Position numbers and translations under genes: made by a program
NCBI RefSeq assembly: GCF_001026695.1
Contig: NZ_LDNB01000019.1
Location: 1-55,849, forward strand
Source of the DNA: Neobacillus vireti
GTDB lineage: Bacteria; Bacillota; Bacilli; Bacillales; Cytobacillaceae
Direction of reading: 5' to 3'
Length of the DNA: 55,849 bases
The notes under the pieces: model-generated
The model's input: the letters and a program-made list of their open reading frames with translations, nothing else
What the model was told of the DNA's origin: nothing
The model's database searches: none
In this document: positions 42,866 to 51,188 of the stretch, in pieces
How the letters are laid out: the number at the start of each line of letters is the position of its first letter
Position numbering within the stretch: the stretch's first letter is position 1

Positions 42866-42894
42866 AAAATGCAGAGAAGATAATCCTCTGCATC
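42866..42894 (-). terminator. yabE terminator
   Basis: Minus-strand ATGCAGAGGATTATC and its partner TTCTCTGCAT, followed by TTTGCTTTTT. Confidence 0.7.
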
Positions 42895-42904
42895 TGAGTA
42901 AAAA

Positions 42905-44086
42905 TTATTGTAAAATTTTTATCTTTACTTTCTTACGCCCCCAGCGGTAACAATCCGAGTTTGACGGCATAAATAAATCAATTTTATATCCTTTAATCAC
43001 GCCGCCCGTATCAGCCGCTACAGCATAGCCATAGCCTTCCACATACACCTTTGTTCCGAGCGGAATGACTCTTGGGTCGACAGCAATTACCTTCATGTTC
43101 GGGTTAGCCCGGAGGTTTAAACCTGTTGCCGTCCGCCCTGAACAACCATTGCAGAAAGCTGTATAGGCGGTTGCAGTCACGTAAAACTCTTTACCCGTTT
43201 CAACTGCCCCTCGCGATACCTGCAGGGCCGTATCCTTCATTCCAACAGCCACCACTTTATCCTGTTTTTGAGTAATATTCTGCTCACTTATCAGTTTCCT
43301 TGATACTTCTTTGCCGTTTTCAAGCACGACTTCATATTGTTTTGACACGCGGCCATGCTTGCCATTAGTTATTATTTTTTCTTTCCCTTTTTCCAGGCTT
43401 TCATCCTTTTTGGTAACCACGGCAAACTGAACGGGTTCTTCCACTACATCGGTGACTTTTTCTACTCGAATGACGTTAACAACACCATTCCCTGTGATGG
43501 TTTCTGTTAATGACGGTTCAACTCGGTCTAATTCATTTAGCTGGATACCCTGCTGTGTTAAAAAGTCAGCGACCGTAGCCGAAGTGGCCCAAACTTGCTG
43601 TTCTTTCCCACCGTCCACTAAAGTAAGATGGTGAGCGATGCTAATCGCAATATTCATCTTATCTTTGATTGCCGATTGTGGTTTAGGTGAAATTTGATCC
43701 TGTTGCTTCAAAACAATTTTCTGCTCTGCTAGGAGCTCAGCCACTGTTGCGGCTGTAGTCCAGACGGTTTTCTCCTCGTTGTCTTTGACAATTTGAACCT
43801 TGTTTGCCTGTTTCCAAACAACCTTAAGGTGGTCTGTCACCTTCATATTTGCCGTTGGAGACAAGTAGTCCTGTGAGCGAGGTGATACATCCAGTTCATC
43901 TAATAATTCTTCGACGGTTTCTGCATGCGTTTTTACGACCTGTTGCTCGCCATTTAGTGTAATTGCTACAGTGTTTTTTGATCCTTCAAAAAACAGAACC
44001 CCAAGCGCTGTTAGCAAAACTATAAAACTAGCAAAGACAATGGTCAATGACCTCCCGCTCCAAGACATAGAAAACAGGTTTTTCAT
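42905..44086 (-). CDS. yabE: Cell-wall hydrolase, YabE type (DUF348-G5-3D)
   Basis: Secreted or membrane-anchored peptidoglycan hydrolase related to resuscitation-promoting factors. N-terminal membrane segment (about 14-33), three DUF348 repeats (about 38-200, each with a TxAxTVxExL-type core), a G5 domain (about 205-285), and a C-terminal 3D domain with catalytic-type aspartates (VTATAYTAFCNGCSGRTATG, VIAVDPRVIPLGT, AADTGGVIKGYKIDLFM). The first ATG (44086) lacks a nearby ribosome-binding site; AAGGAGG is eight bases before an in-frame ATC at 44101. Confidence 0.94.
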   Translation of the reverse strand: MKNLFSMSWSGRSLTIVFASFIVLLTALGVLFFEGSKNTVAITLNGEQQVVKTHAETVEELLDELDVSPRSQDYLSPTANMKVTDHLKVVWKQANKVQIVKDNEEKTVWTTAATVAELLAEQKIVLKQQDQISPKPQSAIKDKMNIAISIAHHLTLVDGGKEQQVWATSATVADFLTQQGIQLNELDRVEPSLTETITGNGVVNVIRVEKVTDVVEEPVQFAVVTKKDESLEKGKEKIITNGKHGRVSKQYEVVLENGKEVSRKLISEQNITQKQDKVVAVGMKDTALQVSRGAVETGKEFYVTATAYTAFCNGCSGRTATGLNLRANPNMKVIAVDPRVIPLGTKVYVEGYGYAVAADTGGVIKGYKIDLFMPSNSDCYRWGRKKVKIKILQ

Positions 44087-44323
44087 GTGTTGGAATACGA
44101 TGAAAAACGCCTCCTTTTTCTCAGAGAGATTATTCTATCATGTTGTCGGCTGTCAATCCCTGCATTATCCTGTGAATGTATTTCTAATTATGCACAATAC
44201 TGGAAACAAAGCAAAGAAAAACTTATCGACATGAATATCCTATGTTGAAAAGGAGACGTGTAGAACTTTTTGTTATTAGAAAAAATTAAGACAAGCTTTC
44301 TGTCGCTTCGACAATTTCCTTTA

Positions 44324-45091
44324 TCACTTTATGGCGAATAATTTTTTAGCATTTCGTGTCGTTGCCTCCGCCACTTCTGCAAATGTCAACCCTTTTATTT
44401 CGGCAATTTCCTCAGCAACAAGTCTGACATACCCCGGTTCATTGCGTTTACCACGATAAGGATGCGGGGCTAAATACGGGCAGTCCGTTTCAATTAACAG
44501 TTTATCTAATGGTATTTCAGCCGCTACTTCCTTCGGCTTCTTGGCATTTTTAAAGGTTACTGGACCGCCAAGGGAAATATAAAAGTTCATTTTCACACAT
44601 TCCCTGGCAACTTCAGGGCTGCCGCTAAAGCAATGCATGATGCCCCCGACTTCCTCCGCCCCTTCTTCCTTCAATATTTCCACGATATCTGCGGTTGCCT
44701 CACGATTGTGAATGACAATGGGCAGCTTCACTTTTTTTGCAAGTTGAATTTGTTTGCGGAAGACCTCTTTTTGGATTTCCTTAGGGGACTTGTCCCAGTG
44801 GTAATCCAAGCCCATTTCGCCAATTGCGACAACCTTTGGGTGGGAAGCCAATTCCTCAATCCAGACTAAATCCTCGTCGGTCATGTCGATGGCATCGACT
44901 GGATGCCATCCAATGCAGGCGTAAATAAATTCATAGCTTTCGGCTAGTTCCATCGCCCGTTCTATCGTCTGCCGATCAAAACCGACAACAACCATATTTG
45001 AAACTCCCTCGTGCTGCGCCCTTTCAATCACTTCTAGCAAATCCTCGTTATATTGACTATCATTTAAATGTGCATGCGTGTCGAATAACAT
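44324..45091 (-). CDS. tatD: TatD-family metal-dependent deoxyribonuclease
   Basis: 255 residues (B. subtilis yabD). TIM-barrel metal ligands: DTHAHLND at the N-terminus, GEMGLDYHW, VIHNREA, HCFSGSPE and ETDCPYLAPHPYRG. Members are 3'-5' exonucleases in DNA repair. It follows metG, with about 185 bases carrying the metG terminator and the parS site between them. Confidence 0.96.
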   Translation of the reverse strand: MLFDTHAHLNDSQYNEDLLEVIERAQHEGVSNMVVVGFDRQTIERAMELAESYEFIYACIGWHPVDAIDMTDEDLVWIEELASHPKVVAIGEMGLDYHWDKSPKEIQKEVFRKQIQLAKKVKLPIVIHNREATADIVEILKEEGAEEVGGIMHCFSGSPEVARECVKMNFYISLGGPVTFKNAKKPKEVAAEIPLDKLLIETDCPYLAPHPYRGKRNEPGYVRLVAEEIAEIKGLTFAEVAEATTRNAKKLFAIK

Positions 45092-45191
45092 GACGAAACC
45101 AAGCCCTCTTTTCTATAATTTTTTCTAAATTGTGCACTTCCCGCCTTGCAATGTCAAAAATTAAATAAAAAAAGGGAAATACCACGATATT

Positions 45192-45207
45192 TGTTTCACG
45201 TGGAACA
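45192..45207. promoter_or_regulatory. parS: parS centromere site
   Basis: TGTTTCACGTGGAACA; its reverse complement TGTTCCACGTGAAACA is the B. subtilis parS consensus. It binds ParB (Spo0J), which loads condensin and organises the origin region. The intergenic position downstream of metG and the closeness to the origin fit. Confidence 0.9.
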
Positions 45208-45227
45208 TCGAAAAGCGGAAGCGTTTG
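45208..45227. repeat. Dispersed-repeat fragment next to parS
   Basis: GAAAAGCGGAAGCG followed by TTTGCT resembles the 5' part of the reverse complement of the element at 39218-39263. Confidence 0.45.
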
Positions 45228-45240
45228 CTATTTCTCAAAG

Positions 45241-45268
45241 TAAAAAGCGCCTTATTCAGACGCTTTTA
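45241..45268 (-). terminator. metG terminator
   Basis: Minus-strand AAAAGCG / CGCTTTT arms with CTGAATAAGG inside, followed by TACTTT, directly after the metG stop. Confidence 0.75.
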
Positions 45269-45275
45269 TAAAAAT

Positions 45276-47246
45276 TTATTTTACCTTCGAACCATTTGGC
45301 AATGTTTGATCAACGGTCGCCAGGGAAAGCTGGCCATCTTTTGATCCGGCCAAAATCATTCCTTGTGATAATTCACCACGTAGTTTAACTGACTTTAAGT
45401 TTGTAATACAAATCACTTTCCGCCCGACCAACTCTTCCGGCTTGTAATACTGAGCAATCCCGGAAACAACTTGTCGTTTTTCATAGCCAAGATCGAGCTG
45501 CAGCTTTAGAAGTTTATCTGCCTTTTTAACCGGCTCCGCTTGAATAACTTCGGCCACCCGCAAATCAATTTTCATGAAATCATCAATCGCGATTTCATCA
45601 ATGGCTTCCGGCTTTTCCTCTTTCTGTGCTTCTGCTGCTGGTGCCTGTGCCGCAGCATCGCCGCCTTGCATTTTCGTTTTAATGAATGCCACCTCATCGG
45701 CAATTTCAAGTCTTGGGAAAAGCGGTGCATCCTTTTTAACGATTGTACCGCTTGGAATTCCCCCGAAGATTTCAAGGCCGTCCCAAGCTTTAAACATTTC
45801 ATCCTGAATGCCCAATTGTGTAAAGATTCCATTCGGTGTCCGTGTTAAAAACGGCTGTAACAGAATCGCAATTCGGCGCAATGATTCAGCTAAGTGAACC
45901 ATAACACTTGCGAGCTCCCCTTTTTGTTCCTCATCCTTAGCCAATGCCCACGGCTTTGTTTCATCGATATATTTATTTGTCCGGCTGACTAATTGCCAAA
46001 TTGAGGTTAATGCAACTGAGAACTCCATTTTCTCCATGGCTTCCTCGTATTTGACTACCGTTTCACGATTTACTTGCAGCAATGCAGCATCGAATTCTCC
46101 AACAGAACCGGCATAATCAGGAATGACACCATTAAAATACTTTTCAATCATCGCAACCGTTCGATTTAAGAGATTCCCAAGATCATTAGCAAGATCAAAG
46201 TTAATTCTTTCGACAAATCCCTCAGGCGTGAACACACCATCGGCACCAAAAGGTACTTCTCTTAATAAGTAATAGCGAAGTGCATCAAGGCCGTAGCGGT
46301 CAATTAACGTTACTGGGTCGACTACATTCCCTTTCGACTTCGACATTTTTCCGTCCTTCATCAGCAGCCAGCCATGGGCAAACACTTTCTTTGGCAGCGG
46401 CACATCAAGGGCCATTAACATAATCGGCCAATAAATCGTATGGAAACGAACAATTTCTTTCCCGACAAGATGAACATCTGCCGGCCAATAATTCAAATAC
46501 TTAGAATCATTTTCTGTGCCATAACCAAGGGCCGTTATATAGTTGGAGAGTGCATCAATCCAAACATAAATTACATGCTTCGGATCCCCTGGAACCTTAA
46601 TCCCCCAGTCAAACGTTGTCCTTGATACAGCTAAGTCCTCAAGACCTGGTTTGATAAAGTTATTAATCATTTCATTTTTGCGGGATTCCGGCTGGATAAA
46701 GTCAGGATTCTCCTCATAATACTGTAATAATCGATCAACATACTTACTCATTCTAAAAAAGTATGACTCTTCTTTTACCTTTTCAACTGGACGGCCGCAA
46801 TCCGGGCAATTGCCCTCTACGAGCTGGCGGTCAGTATAAAACGCTTCACACGGAGTACAATACCAGCCTTCATACTGATCGAGATAAATATCCCCTTGTT
46901 CGAGCAGTCTTGCAAAAATCTTTTCGACAATTTGCTTATGTCTTTCCTCGGTAGTCCGGATAAAATCGTCATAGGAAATATCGAGCTTCTTCCAAAGCTC
47001 TTTAATGCCATCAACAATACCATCAACATATTGCTGCGGTGTAATTCCCGCTTCCTCCGCCTTACGCTGAATTTTCTGCCCATGTTCATCCGTACCCGTT
47101 AAATACATGACATCATAGCCGCGCAGCCTCTTATAACGCGCCATTGCATCACCTGCAACTGTCGTATACGCATGTCCAATATGTAAATTTCCACTTGGAT
47201 AGTAAATCGGTGTTGTTAGATAAAAAGTCTTTAATTTTTCCTCCAT
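45276..47246 (-). CDS. metG: Methionyl-tRNA synthetase
   Basis: Class I synthetase (B. subtilis metS). Signature HIGH-type PSGNLHIGHAYT near the N-terminus, zinc knuckle (CTPCEAFY and CPDCG), KMSKSKGN, and a C-terminal EMAP/Trbp111-like tRNA-binding domain (about 555-656, DLRVAEVIQAEPVKKADKLLKL). It is 656 aa from ATG 47246, five bases after AGGAGGGG; the frame to 47324 covers the promoter. Expression is from its own promoter, divergent from abrB. Confidence 0.97.
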   Translation of the reverse strand: MEEKLKTFYLTTPIYYPSGNLHIGHAYTTVAGDAMARYKRLRGYDVMYLTGTDEHGQKIQRKAEEAGITPQQYVDGIVDGIKELWKKLDISYDDFIRTTEERHKQIVEKIFARLLEQGDIYLDQYEGWYCTPCEAFYTDRQLVEGNCPDCGRPVEKVKEESYFFRMSKYVDRLLQYYEENPDFIQPESRKNEMINNFIKPGLEDLAVSRTTFDWGIKVPGDPKHVIYVWIDALSNYITALGYGTENDSKYLNYWPADVHLVGKEIVRFHTIYWPIMLMALDVPLPKKVFAHGWLLMKDGKMSKSKGNVVDPVTLIDRYGLDALRYYLLREVPFGADGVFTPEGFVERINFDLANDLGNLLNRTVAMIEKYFNGVIPDYAGSVGEFDAALLQVNRETVVKYEEAMEKMEFSVALTSIWQLVSRTNKYIDETKPWALAKDEEQKGELASVMVHLAESLRRIAILLQPFLTRTPNGIFTQLGIQDEMFKAWDGLEIFGGIPSGTIVKKDAPLFPRLEIADEVAFIKTKMQGGDAAAQAPAAEAQKEEKPEAIDEIAIDDFMKIDLRVAEVIQAEPVKKADKLLKLQLDLGYEKRQVVSGIAQYYKPEELVGRKVICITNLKSVKLRGELSQGMILAGSKDGQLSLATVDQTLPNGSKVK

Positions 47247-47324
47247 TAAAACCCCTCCTATTAGGCAGGCAATTGCAAACCTCATTAAATCATTATTGCC
47301 TCTTTTTCCCGCTTCTATCATCAA

Positions 47325-47353
47325 AATATACCGAAAAATGAATGTTTGTGCAA
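47325..47353 (-). promoter_or_regulatory. Putative metG promoter
   Basis: Minus strand TTGCAC, 17 bases, TATATT. The leader of about 70 bases is too short for a T-box. Confidence 0.6.
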
Positions 47354-47465
47354 GAAACCGCTACTGCTGCAATTCCAGTAATTTAAATATTTTACCTAAT
47401 ACACCCAAAAAGGGGTATAGCCTAACGAAACAATATAAATAGGGAGCCAGCTTATTGTAGAATCT

Positions 47466-47472
47466 TGTCGAA
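47466..47472 (+). promoter_or_regulatory. Upstream Spo0A box of abrB
   Basis: TGTCGAA, a perfect 0A box, 134 bases upstream of the abrB -35. It is flanked by two TTGTAGAAT copies 18 bases apart. Confidence 0.5.
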
Positions 47473-47487
47473 TTGTAGAATGATTAA

Positions 47488-47519
47488 TAATGATTATCGT
47501 TACGCCTCGATAATCATTA
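47488..47519. repeat. Perfect 12-bp palindrome in the metG-abrB intergenic region
   Basis: TAATGATTATCG - 8 bases - CGATAATCATTA. All twelve pairs are perfect. No T-run follows, so it is not a typical terminator. It could be an operator for a dimeric repressor or an RNA hairpin; it does not match the Fur or Zur consensus closely. Confidence 0.7.
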
Positions 47520-47605
47520 CAATAATAAAATGATTCCATTAACCCTTGGTAAACCAACAGTTCGTTTGATAGCAAAAAAAAATAAAATTTTTTAAAATAA
47601 AATAA

Positions 47606-47634
47606 TTGACGGATATGGGAATTTCTTGTATTAT
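47606..47634 (+). promoter_or_regulatory. abrB sigma-A promoter
   Basis: TTGACG, 17 bases, TATTAT, about 83 bases before the abrB ATG. Confidence 0.8.
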
Positions 47635-47650
47635 AAAGGTATGAAAAATT

Positions 47651-47667
47651 TGTCGAATAATGACGAA
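47651..47667 (+). promoter_or_regulatory. Tandem Spo0A boxes of abrB
   Basis: TGTCGAA (47651-47657) and TGACGAA (47661-47667) lie ten bases apart just downstream of the promoter, the same arrangement through which Spo0A-P represses abrB in B. subtilis. Confidence 0.85.
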
Positions 47668-47716
47668 TAAAAAATAGATAGATAATCTTTAATTCTCGAG
47701 AGGAGATAGGAAAAAA

Positions 47717-48001
47717 ATGAAATCTACAGGTATTGTTCGTAAAGTTGATGAATTAGGTCGTGTGGTTATTCCGATTGAATTAAGACGTACACTTGGTATT
47801 GCTGAAAAAGATGCTCTTGAAATCTATGTTGATGATGAGCGCATTATCTTAAAAAAATATAAGCCAAATATGACTTGCCAAGTAACTGGTGAAGTTTCTG
47901 ATGATAACATGACACTTGCCGGCGGTAAATTAATTCTTAGCCGTGAAGGTGCAGAACAATTAATCCAAGAAATTCAAAACAACCTTGAAGTAGCGAAGTA
48001 A
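47717..48001 (+). CDS. abrB: Transition-state regulator AbrB
   Basis: 94-residue global repressor of post-exponential genes, including spo0H and biofilm genes. N-terminal swapped-hairpin DNA-binding domain MKSTGIVRKVDELGRVVIPIELRRTLGI; C-terminal multimerisation part. It is the only core gene on the plus strand here, as in B. subtilis, with GGAGATAGG before the ATG. It is controlled by Spo0A boxes and shut by its own terminator. It probably acts on spoVG in this window. Confidence 0.98.
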   Translation: MKSTGIVRKVDELGRVVIPIELRRTLGIAEKDALEIYVDDERIILKKYKPNMTCQVTGEVSDDNMTLAGGKLILSREGAEQLIQEIQNNLEVAK

Positions 48002-48007
48002 AGAACA

Positions 48008-48038
48008 ATCCAGCACTTTTATCGTGCTGGATTTTTTT
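48008..48038 (+). terminator. abrB terminator
   Basis: ATCCAGCAC-TTTTATC-GTGCTGGAT followed by TTTTTTT; nine perfect pairs. It abuts the convergent rsmI stop. Confidence 0.92.
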
Positions 48039-48918
48039 ATTCTTGATTTTCTACATGATAGGCCTGATATACTTCCCTTTTGTTTAGGCCCCGGTCTTTG
48101 GCTGTCTGTTTAATCGCCTCTTTCGAAGGAATATCTTTTTCAGAAATATAGTGATTAACATGCTCCGCAAGTGATAACTCATGCCACCAGCTTGGTCCTT
48201 CCTCCTGCTGTTCATCCGTTCCTTCAACAATCAAGCAAAACTCTCCGCGTATTTCATCTTGGCTGGCCCAAGTAATTACTTCTTCAACCGTGCCTCTAAT
48301 AAATTCCTCATATTTTTTCGTTAACTCCCGGCAGATCGCTATCTTCCTATTTCCGAGAACCTCTTGAATAATGGCTAATGTTTCTTTAAGACGATGCGGG
48401 GACTCATAAAAGATGATCGTCGCCGCCTGCCATTTTAACGCCTCTAATTCCGCCCGCTTATCTTTCTTGCTCCGGTTTAAAAATCCATAAAAATAAAAGG
48501 GCTGGCAGGGAAGGCCTGAGGCAATTAACGAGGTTAGAGCCGCGTTTGCACCTGGGAGCGGTACAACAGGGACCTTTTCTTCAATCGCAGCTGCCACTAG
48601 CTCATAACCTGGGTCAGAGATGGCCGGCATACCGGCATCACTGACAAGCGCAATTTTTAGCCCTTCCTTCACCCTTTGAATCAGTTTCTCCCCGCTTGAT
48701 TCCTTATTGTGCTCATGATAGCTGACGATAGGCGTTTCGATGTCAAAGTAATTGCACAGTTTTTTCGTGTTCCGTGTATCTTCTGCGGCAATCAGATTTG
48801 CCTCTTTTAGGATTCTAACTGCCCGGAAGCTCATATCCTCTAAATTTCCAATCGGTGTGGGAACAAGATAAAGTATTCCTTTATGTTCCTCGTTTTCGAA
48901 GCTCTTCTGCTGCCACAT
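48037..48918 (-). CDS. rsmI: 16S rRNA 2'-O-ribose C1402 methyltransferase
   Basis: SAM-dependent methylase of the tetrapyrrole-methylase fold. Motifs: YLVPTPIGNLEDMSFRA, AAEDTRNTKKL, SDAGMPAISDPGYEL and PLPGANAALTALI-like. It is 293 aa from ATG 48918, after GGTGAT; the frame goes to 48930. It overlaps the end of yazA by 38 bases. Confidence 0.96.
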   Translation of the reverse strand: MWQQKSFENEEHKGILYLVPTPIGNLEDMSFRAVRILKEANLIAAEDTRNTKKLCNYFDIETPIVSYHEHNKESSGEKLIQRVKEGLKIALVSDAGMPAISDPGYELVAAAIEEKVPVVPLPGANAALTSLIASGLPCQPFYFYGFLNRSKKDKRAELEALKWQAATIIFYESPHRLKETLAIIQEVLGNRKIAICRELTKKYEEFIRGTVEEVITWASQDEIRGEFCLIVEGTDEQQEEGPSWWHELSLAEHVNHYISEKDIPSKEAIKQTAKDRGLNKREVYQAYHVENQE

Positions 48919-49183
48919 AATCATCACCATTTTCTTTTAATAAAAACTCAAGCTTTTTCTTCCGTGGTAATCGCTTAAAATTGTATTCCGCCCTTAAGGC
49001 GTCACTTTTATTAGGATAGCCTTTAAAGTAGGTTAATTGGACCGGGCCGCGGCCCCGGGTATATTTTGCCCCTTTTCCCTCATTGTGCATCCTAATCCGC
49101 CGTTCCAGATTATTCGTGTAGCCGCCATAAAGACTGCCATCTATACAGGTCAATACATAAAAATAGTGATGGCTATTCTCCAT
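48881..49183 (-). CDS. GIY-YIG endonuclease-domain protein (YazA-like)
   Basis: A 100-residue single-domain GIY-YIG protein: YFYVLTCIDGSLYGGYTNNLERR at the N-terminus with the two tyrosines, then arginine and a later glutamate. UPF0213 family; role unproven. It overlaps the trmN6-like gene (11 bases) and rsmI (38 bases), forming a tight translational unit. Confidence 0.92.
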   Translation of the reverse strand: MENSHHYFYVLTCIDGSLYGGYTNNLERRIRMHNEGKGAKYTRGRGPVQLTYFKGYPNKSDALRAEYNFKRLPRKKKLEFLLKENGDDYVAAEELRKRGT

Positions 49184-49913
49184 ATAAAATGGCTCTTATT
49201 TCTTGTGTATATTCATCGTTTTCATCATAGACAATGATTGGCGGGAGAATCTTAAGATCCGGGCTTCCGTCCTTTATTGCTTCAACCAAGAGGGTATTGG
49301 CTTCCTTCCCTATTTTCGGGTAAACAAATTGAATCCGCTTCGGCTCCAGTCTATACTTGCGCATTAAGGTGATGAGATCGATCAACCTGCCCGGGCGGTG
49401 GACGAATGCCACCTTACCGCCTTGCCTAACTAGGTCACTTGAGGCCTTGATGGCATCCTCCAGCGTACAAAGTATTTCATGGCGGGCAATCGCCAGATGT
49501 TCATTTGGATTGATTTCCCCCGCTTTCGGTGTCGTAAAATAAGGTGGATTACAGGTAATGACATCAAACTTTCCATAGCCTAACCGCTTCGCCATCTCCT
49601 TTATATCACCATGAACCATCTGGAGGCGATTTTCGAGACCGTTATAGGCAATGCTTCTTACCGCCATATCATATAGGCGCTCCTGAATTTCGACACCCGT
49701 AATTTGACCCTTTGTCCTTGCACTTAAGAATAAGGGAATCACACCATTCCCGCTGCAGAGGTCCAGTAAGTTTCCTTTCTGAATCGGAACATAAACAAAC
49801 CGGGCTAAGAGAACGGCATCAAGTGAAAAGGCAAAAACAGAAGGACTTTGGATAATCCTTAAATTTTCCGCGAGTAAATAATCCAGCCGTTCATCTTCCT
49901 TTAAATTGACCAC
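49173..49913 (-). CDS. tRNA1(Val) (adenine37-N6)-methyltransferase, YabB/TrmN6-like
   Basis: 246-residue class I methyltransferase: SAM-binding LLDLCSGNGVIPL and the N6-adenine catalytic motif NPPY in VITCNPPYFTTP. The assignment to tRNA1(Val) follows the E. coli TrmN6 family; rRNA or protein substrates are less likely. It is first of the trmN6-yazA-rsmI overlap group, downstream of yabA. Confidence 0.9.
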   Translation of the reverse strand: MVNLKEDERLDYLLAENLRIIQSPSVFAFSLDAVLLARFVYVPIQKGNLLDLCSGNGVIPLFLSARTKGQITGVEIQERLYDMAVRSIAYNGLENRLQMVHGDIKEMAKRLGYGKFDVITCNPPYFTTPKAGEINPNEHLAIARHEILCTLEDAIKASSDLVRQGGKVAFVHRPGRLIDLITLMRKYRLEPKRIQFVYPKIGKEANTLLVEAIKDGSPDLKILPPIIVYDENDEYTQEIRAILYGE

Positions 49914-49978
49914 ATAAATCCATCCTTTAGGCTAAAAATGTATGAAAAGAGAGGCTGATTTTCTCAGCCTCCTTAAGG

Positions 49979-50347
49979 TTATTTCTTATTAAGAAAAGAA
50001 AGACAAAATAGACAGTCGCCTTCCTTTCGCAGGCTCCCGAAATGAAGGTTGCAAATATGAAACCCTTCTTGATAAAGACGAGCGAGATTATCATATCCTT
50101 CCCCAATATCAAACGGCTTTACATCAGGGGATTCGGCATTGTCTGCATTCTTTTTAGGTTCTGTTTTTTTCTTTTCTTCAGTGGTTACATCTAAACGACG
50201 CCTTAGATGCTCATTTTCAAGCTTCAAATAATGATTTTCTTCTAGTATTTCAGCTAAATGCTGCTTTAATTCCCCAAGCTGCTGATAAAGACTGCCAATT
50301 TGTGTTTCCATATTACTTACCGACTCAAATATTTCTTTTTTATCCAC
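49979..50347 (-). CDS. yabA: Replication initiation control protein YabA
   Basis: Negative regulator of DnaA that also binds DnaN. The N-terminal leucine-zipper coiled coil (about 1-55, heptads in IGSLYQQLGELKQHLAEILEENHYLKLENEHL) is followed by a charged linker and a C-terminal zinc-binding domain (HICNLHFG, CLFCLSF). The start is GTG 50347 (122 aa) after GAGGTGG; the frame to 50407 overlaps ricT. Confidence 0.96.
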   Translation of the reverse strand: MDKKEIFESVSNMETQIGSLYQQLGELKQHLAEILEENHYLKLENEHLRRRLDVTTEEKKKTEPKKNADNAESPDVKPFDIGEGYDNLARLYQEGFHICNLHFGSLRKEGDCLFCLSFLNKK

Positions 50348-50360
50348 TTCTTCCACCTCA

Positions 50361-51188
50361 TTAATCTGTGGATTGTATCGACAAGGCACCTTCTTTAGTG
50401 ATTTCATCCAAGGTATATTCCAGAACCCGCTCTTGCTCCTTAAGTTCCACTTGTAGTACCCGTTCTAAAATATTTAATCCTACTACTTTCCCTGAACCCT
50501 GCGGTGTTTCAATGATTTCACCTAAATCTGGCAAAGCCTCTTTTGCAGATTCATATTCATCATTTTCATATTTTAAACAGCACATTAGCCGGCCGCACAG
50601 ACCGGATATTTTCGTAGGATTTAATGATAAATTTTGATCCTTCGCCATTTTTATCGAAACCGGGTCAAAATCCCCCAAAAAGGTAGAACAACACAGCATT
50701 CTACCGCACGGACCGATGCCGCCAAGCATTTTAGCTTCATCGCGGACACCAATTTGGCGTAATTCAATCCGTGTCCGAAAAATCGCTGCTAGATCCTTCA
50801 CAAGCTCACGAAAATCAACTCTTCCATCAGCCGTAAAGTAGAAAATAATCTTATTTCGGTCAAATGTATATTCAACATCAACAAGCTTCATATCCAATTG
50901 ATGTTCATTCACTTTTTCATTACAAACTTCATAAGCCTCTTGGGCAGCCTGCTTATTCTCTTCGACAATCATCCGGTCCTTTTGGTCAGCAATTCTGACG
51001 ACCTTTTTTAATGGAAGGACAACATCATGCTCCTCAACCTGTTTTCGGGCGATAACTGCCCTGCCATATTCGACTCCGCGGACTGTTTCGACAATCACGA
51101 AGTCATCCTTTTCAATTGAGAGGTCTCCAGGGTCAAAATAATAGATTTTCCCCGCCTTTTTAAAGCGTACTCCTACAACATCATACAA
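50361..51188 (-). CDS. ricT: PSP1-family protein RicT (YaaT)
   Basis: Member of the RicA-RicF-RicT (Y) complex, which stimulates RNase Y processing and influences competence, biofilm and sporulation. 275 residues from TTG 51188, eight bases after GGAGGG, the same length as B. subtilis YaaT. Cysteine clusters GPCGRMLCCSTF and SGLCGRLMCC probably bind the [4Fe-4S] clusters known in the complex. Confidence 0.96.
   Translation of the reverse strand: MYDVVGVRFKKAGKIYYFDPGDLSIEKDDFVIVETVRGVEYGRAVIARKQVEEHDVVLPLKKVVRIADQKDRMIVEENKQAAQEAYEVCNEKVNEHQLDMKLVDVEYTFDRNKIIFYFTADGRVDFRELVKDLAAIFRTRIELRQIGVRDEAKMLGGIGPCGRMLCCSTFLGDFDPVSIKMAKDQNLSLNPTKISGLCGRLMCCLKYENDEYESAKEALPDLGEIIETPQGSGKVVGLNILERVLQVELKEQERVLEYTLDEITKEGALSIQSTD

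Noticed and set aside
45540..45848. Plus- and minus-strand ORFs overlapping the metG linker
   Set aside because: Repetitive Ala/Glu/Lys linker of MetG read in other frames; no independent start signals.
47247..47353. T-box or S-box leader for metG
   Set aside because: The leader is only about 70 bases with no T-box motif or terminator before the start.
47488..47519. Fur or Zur box
   Set aside because: The half-sites TGATTAT/ATAATCA deviate from the Fur 7-1-7 and Zur patterns, and the 8-base centre does not fit.
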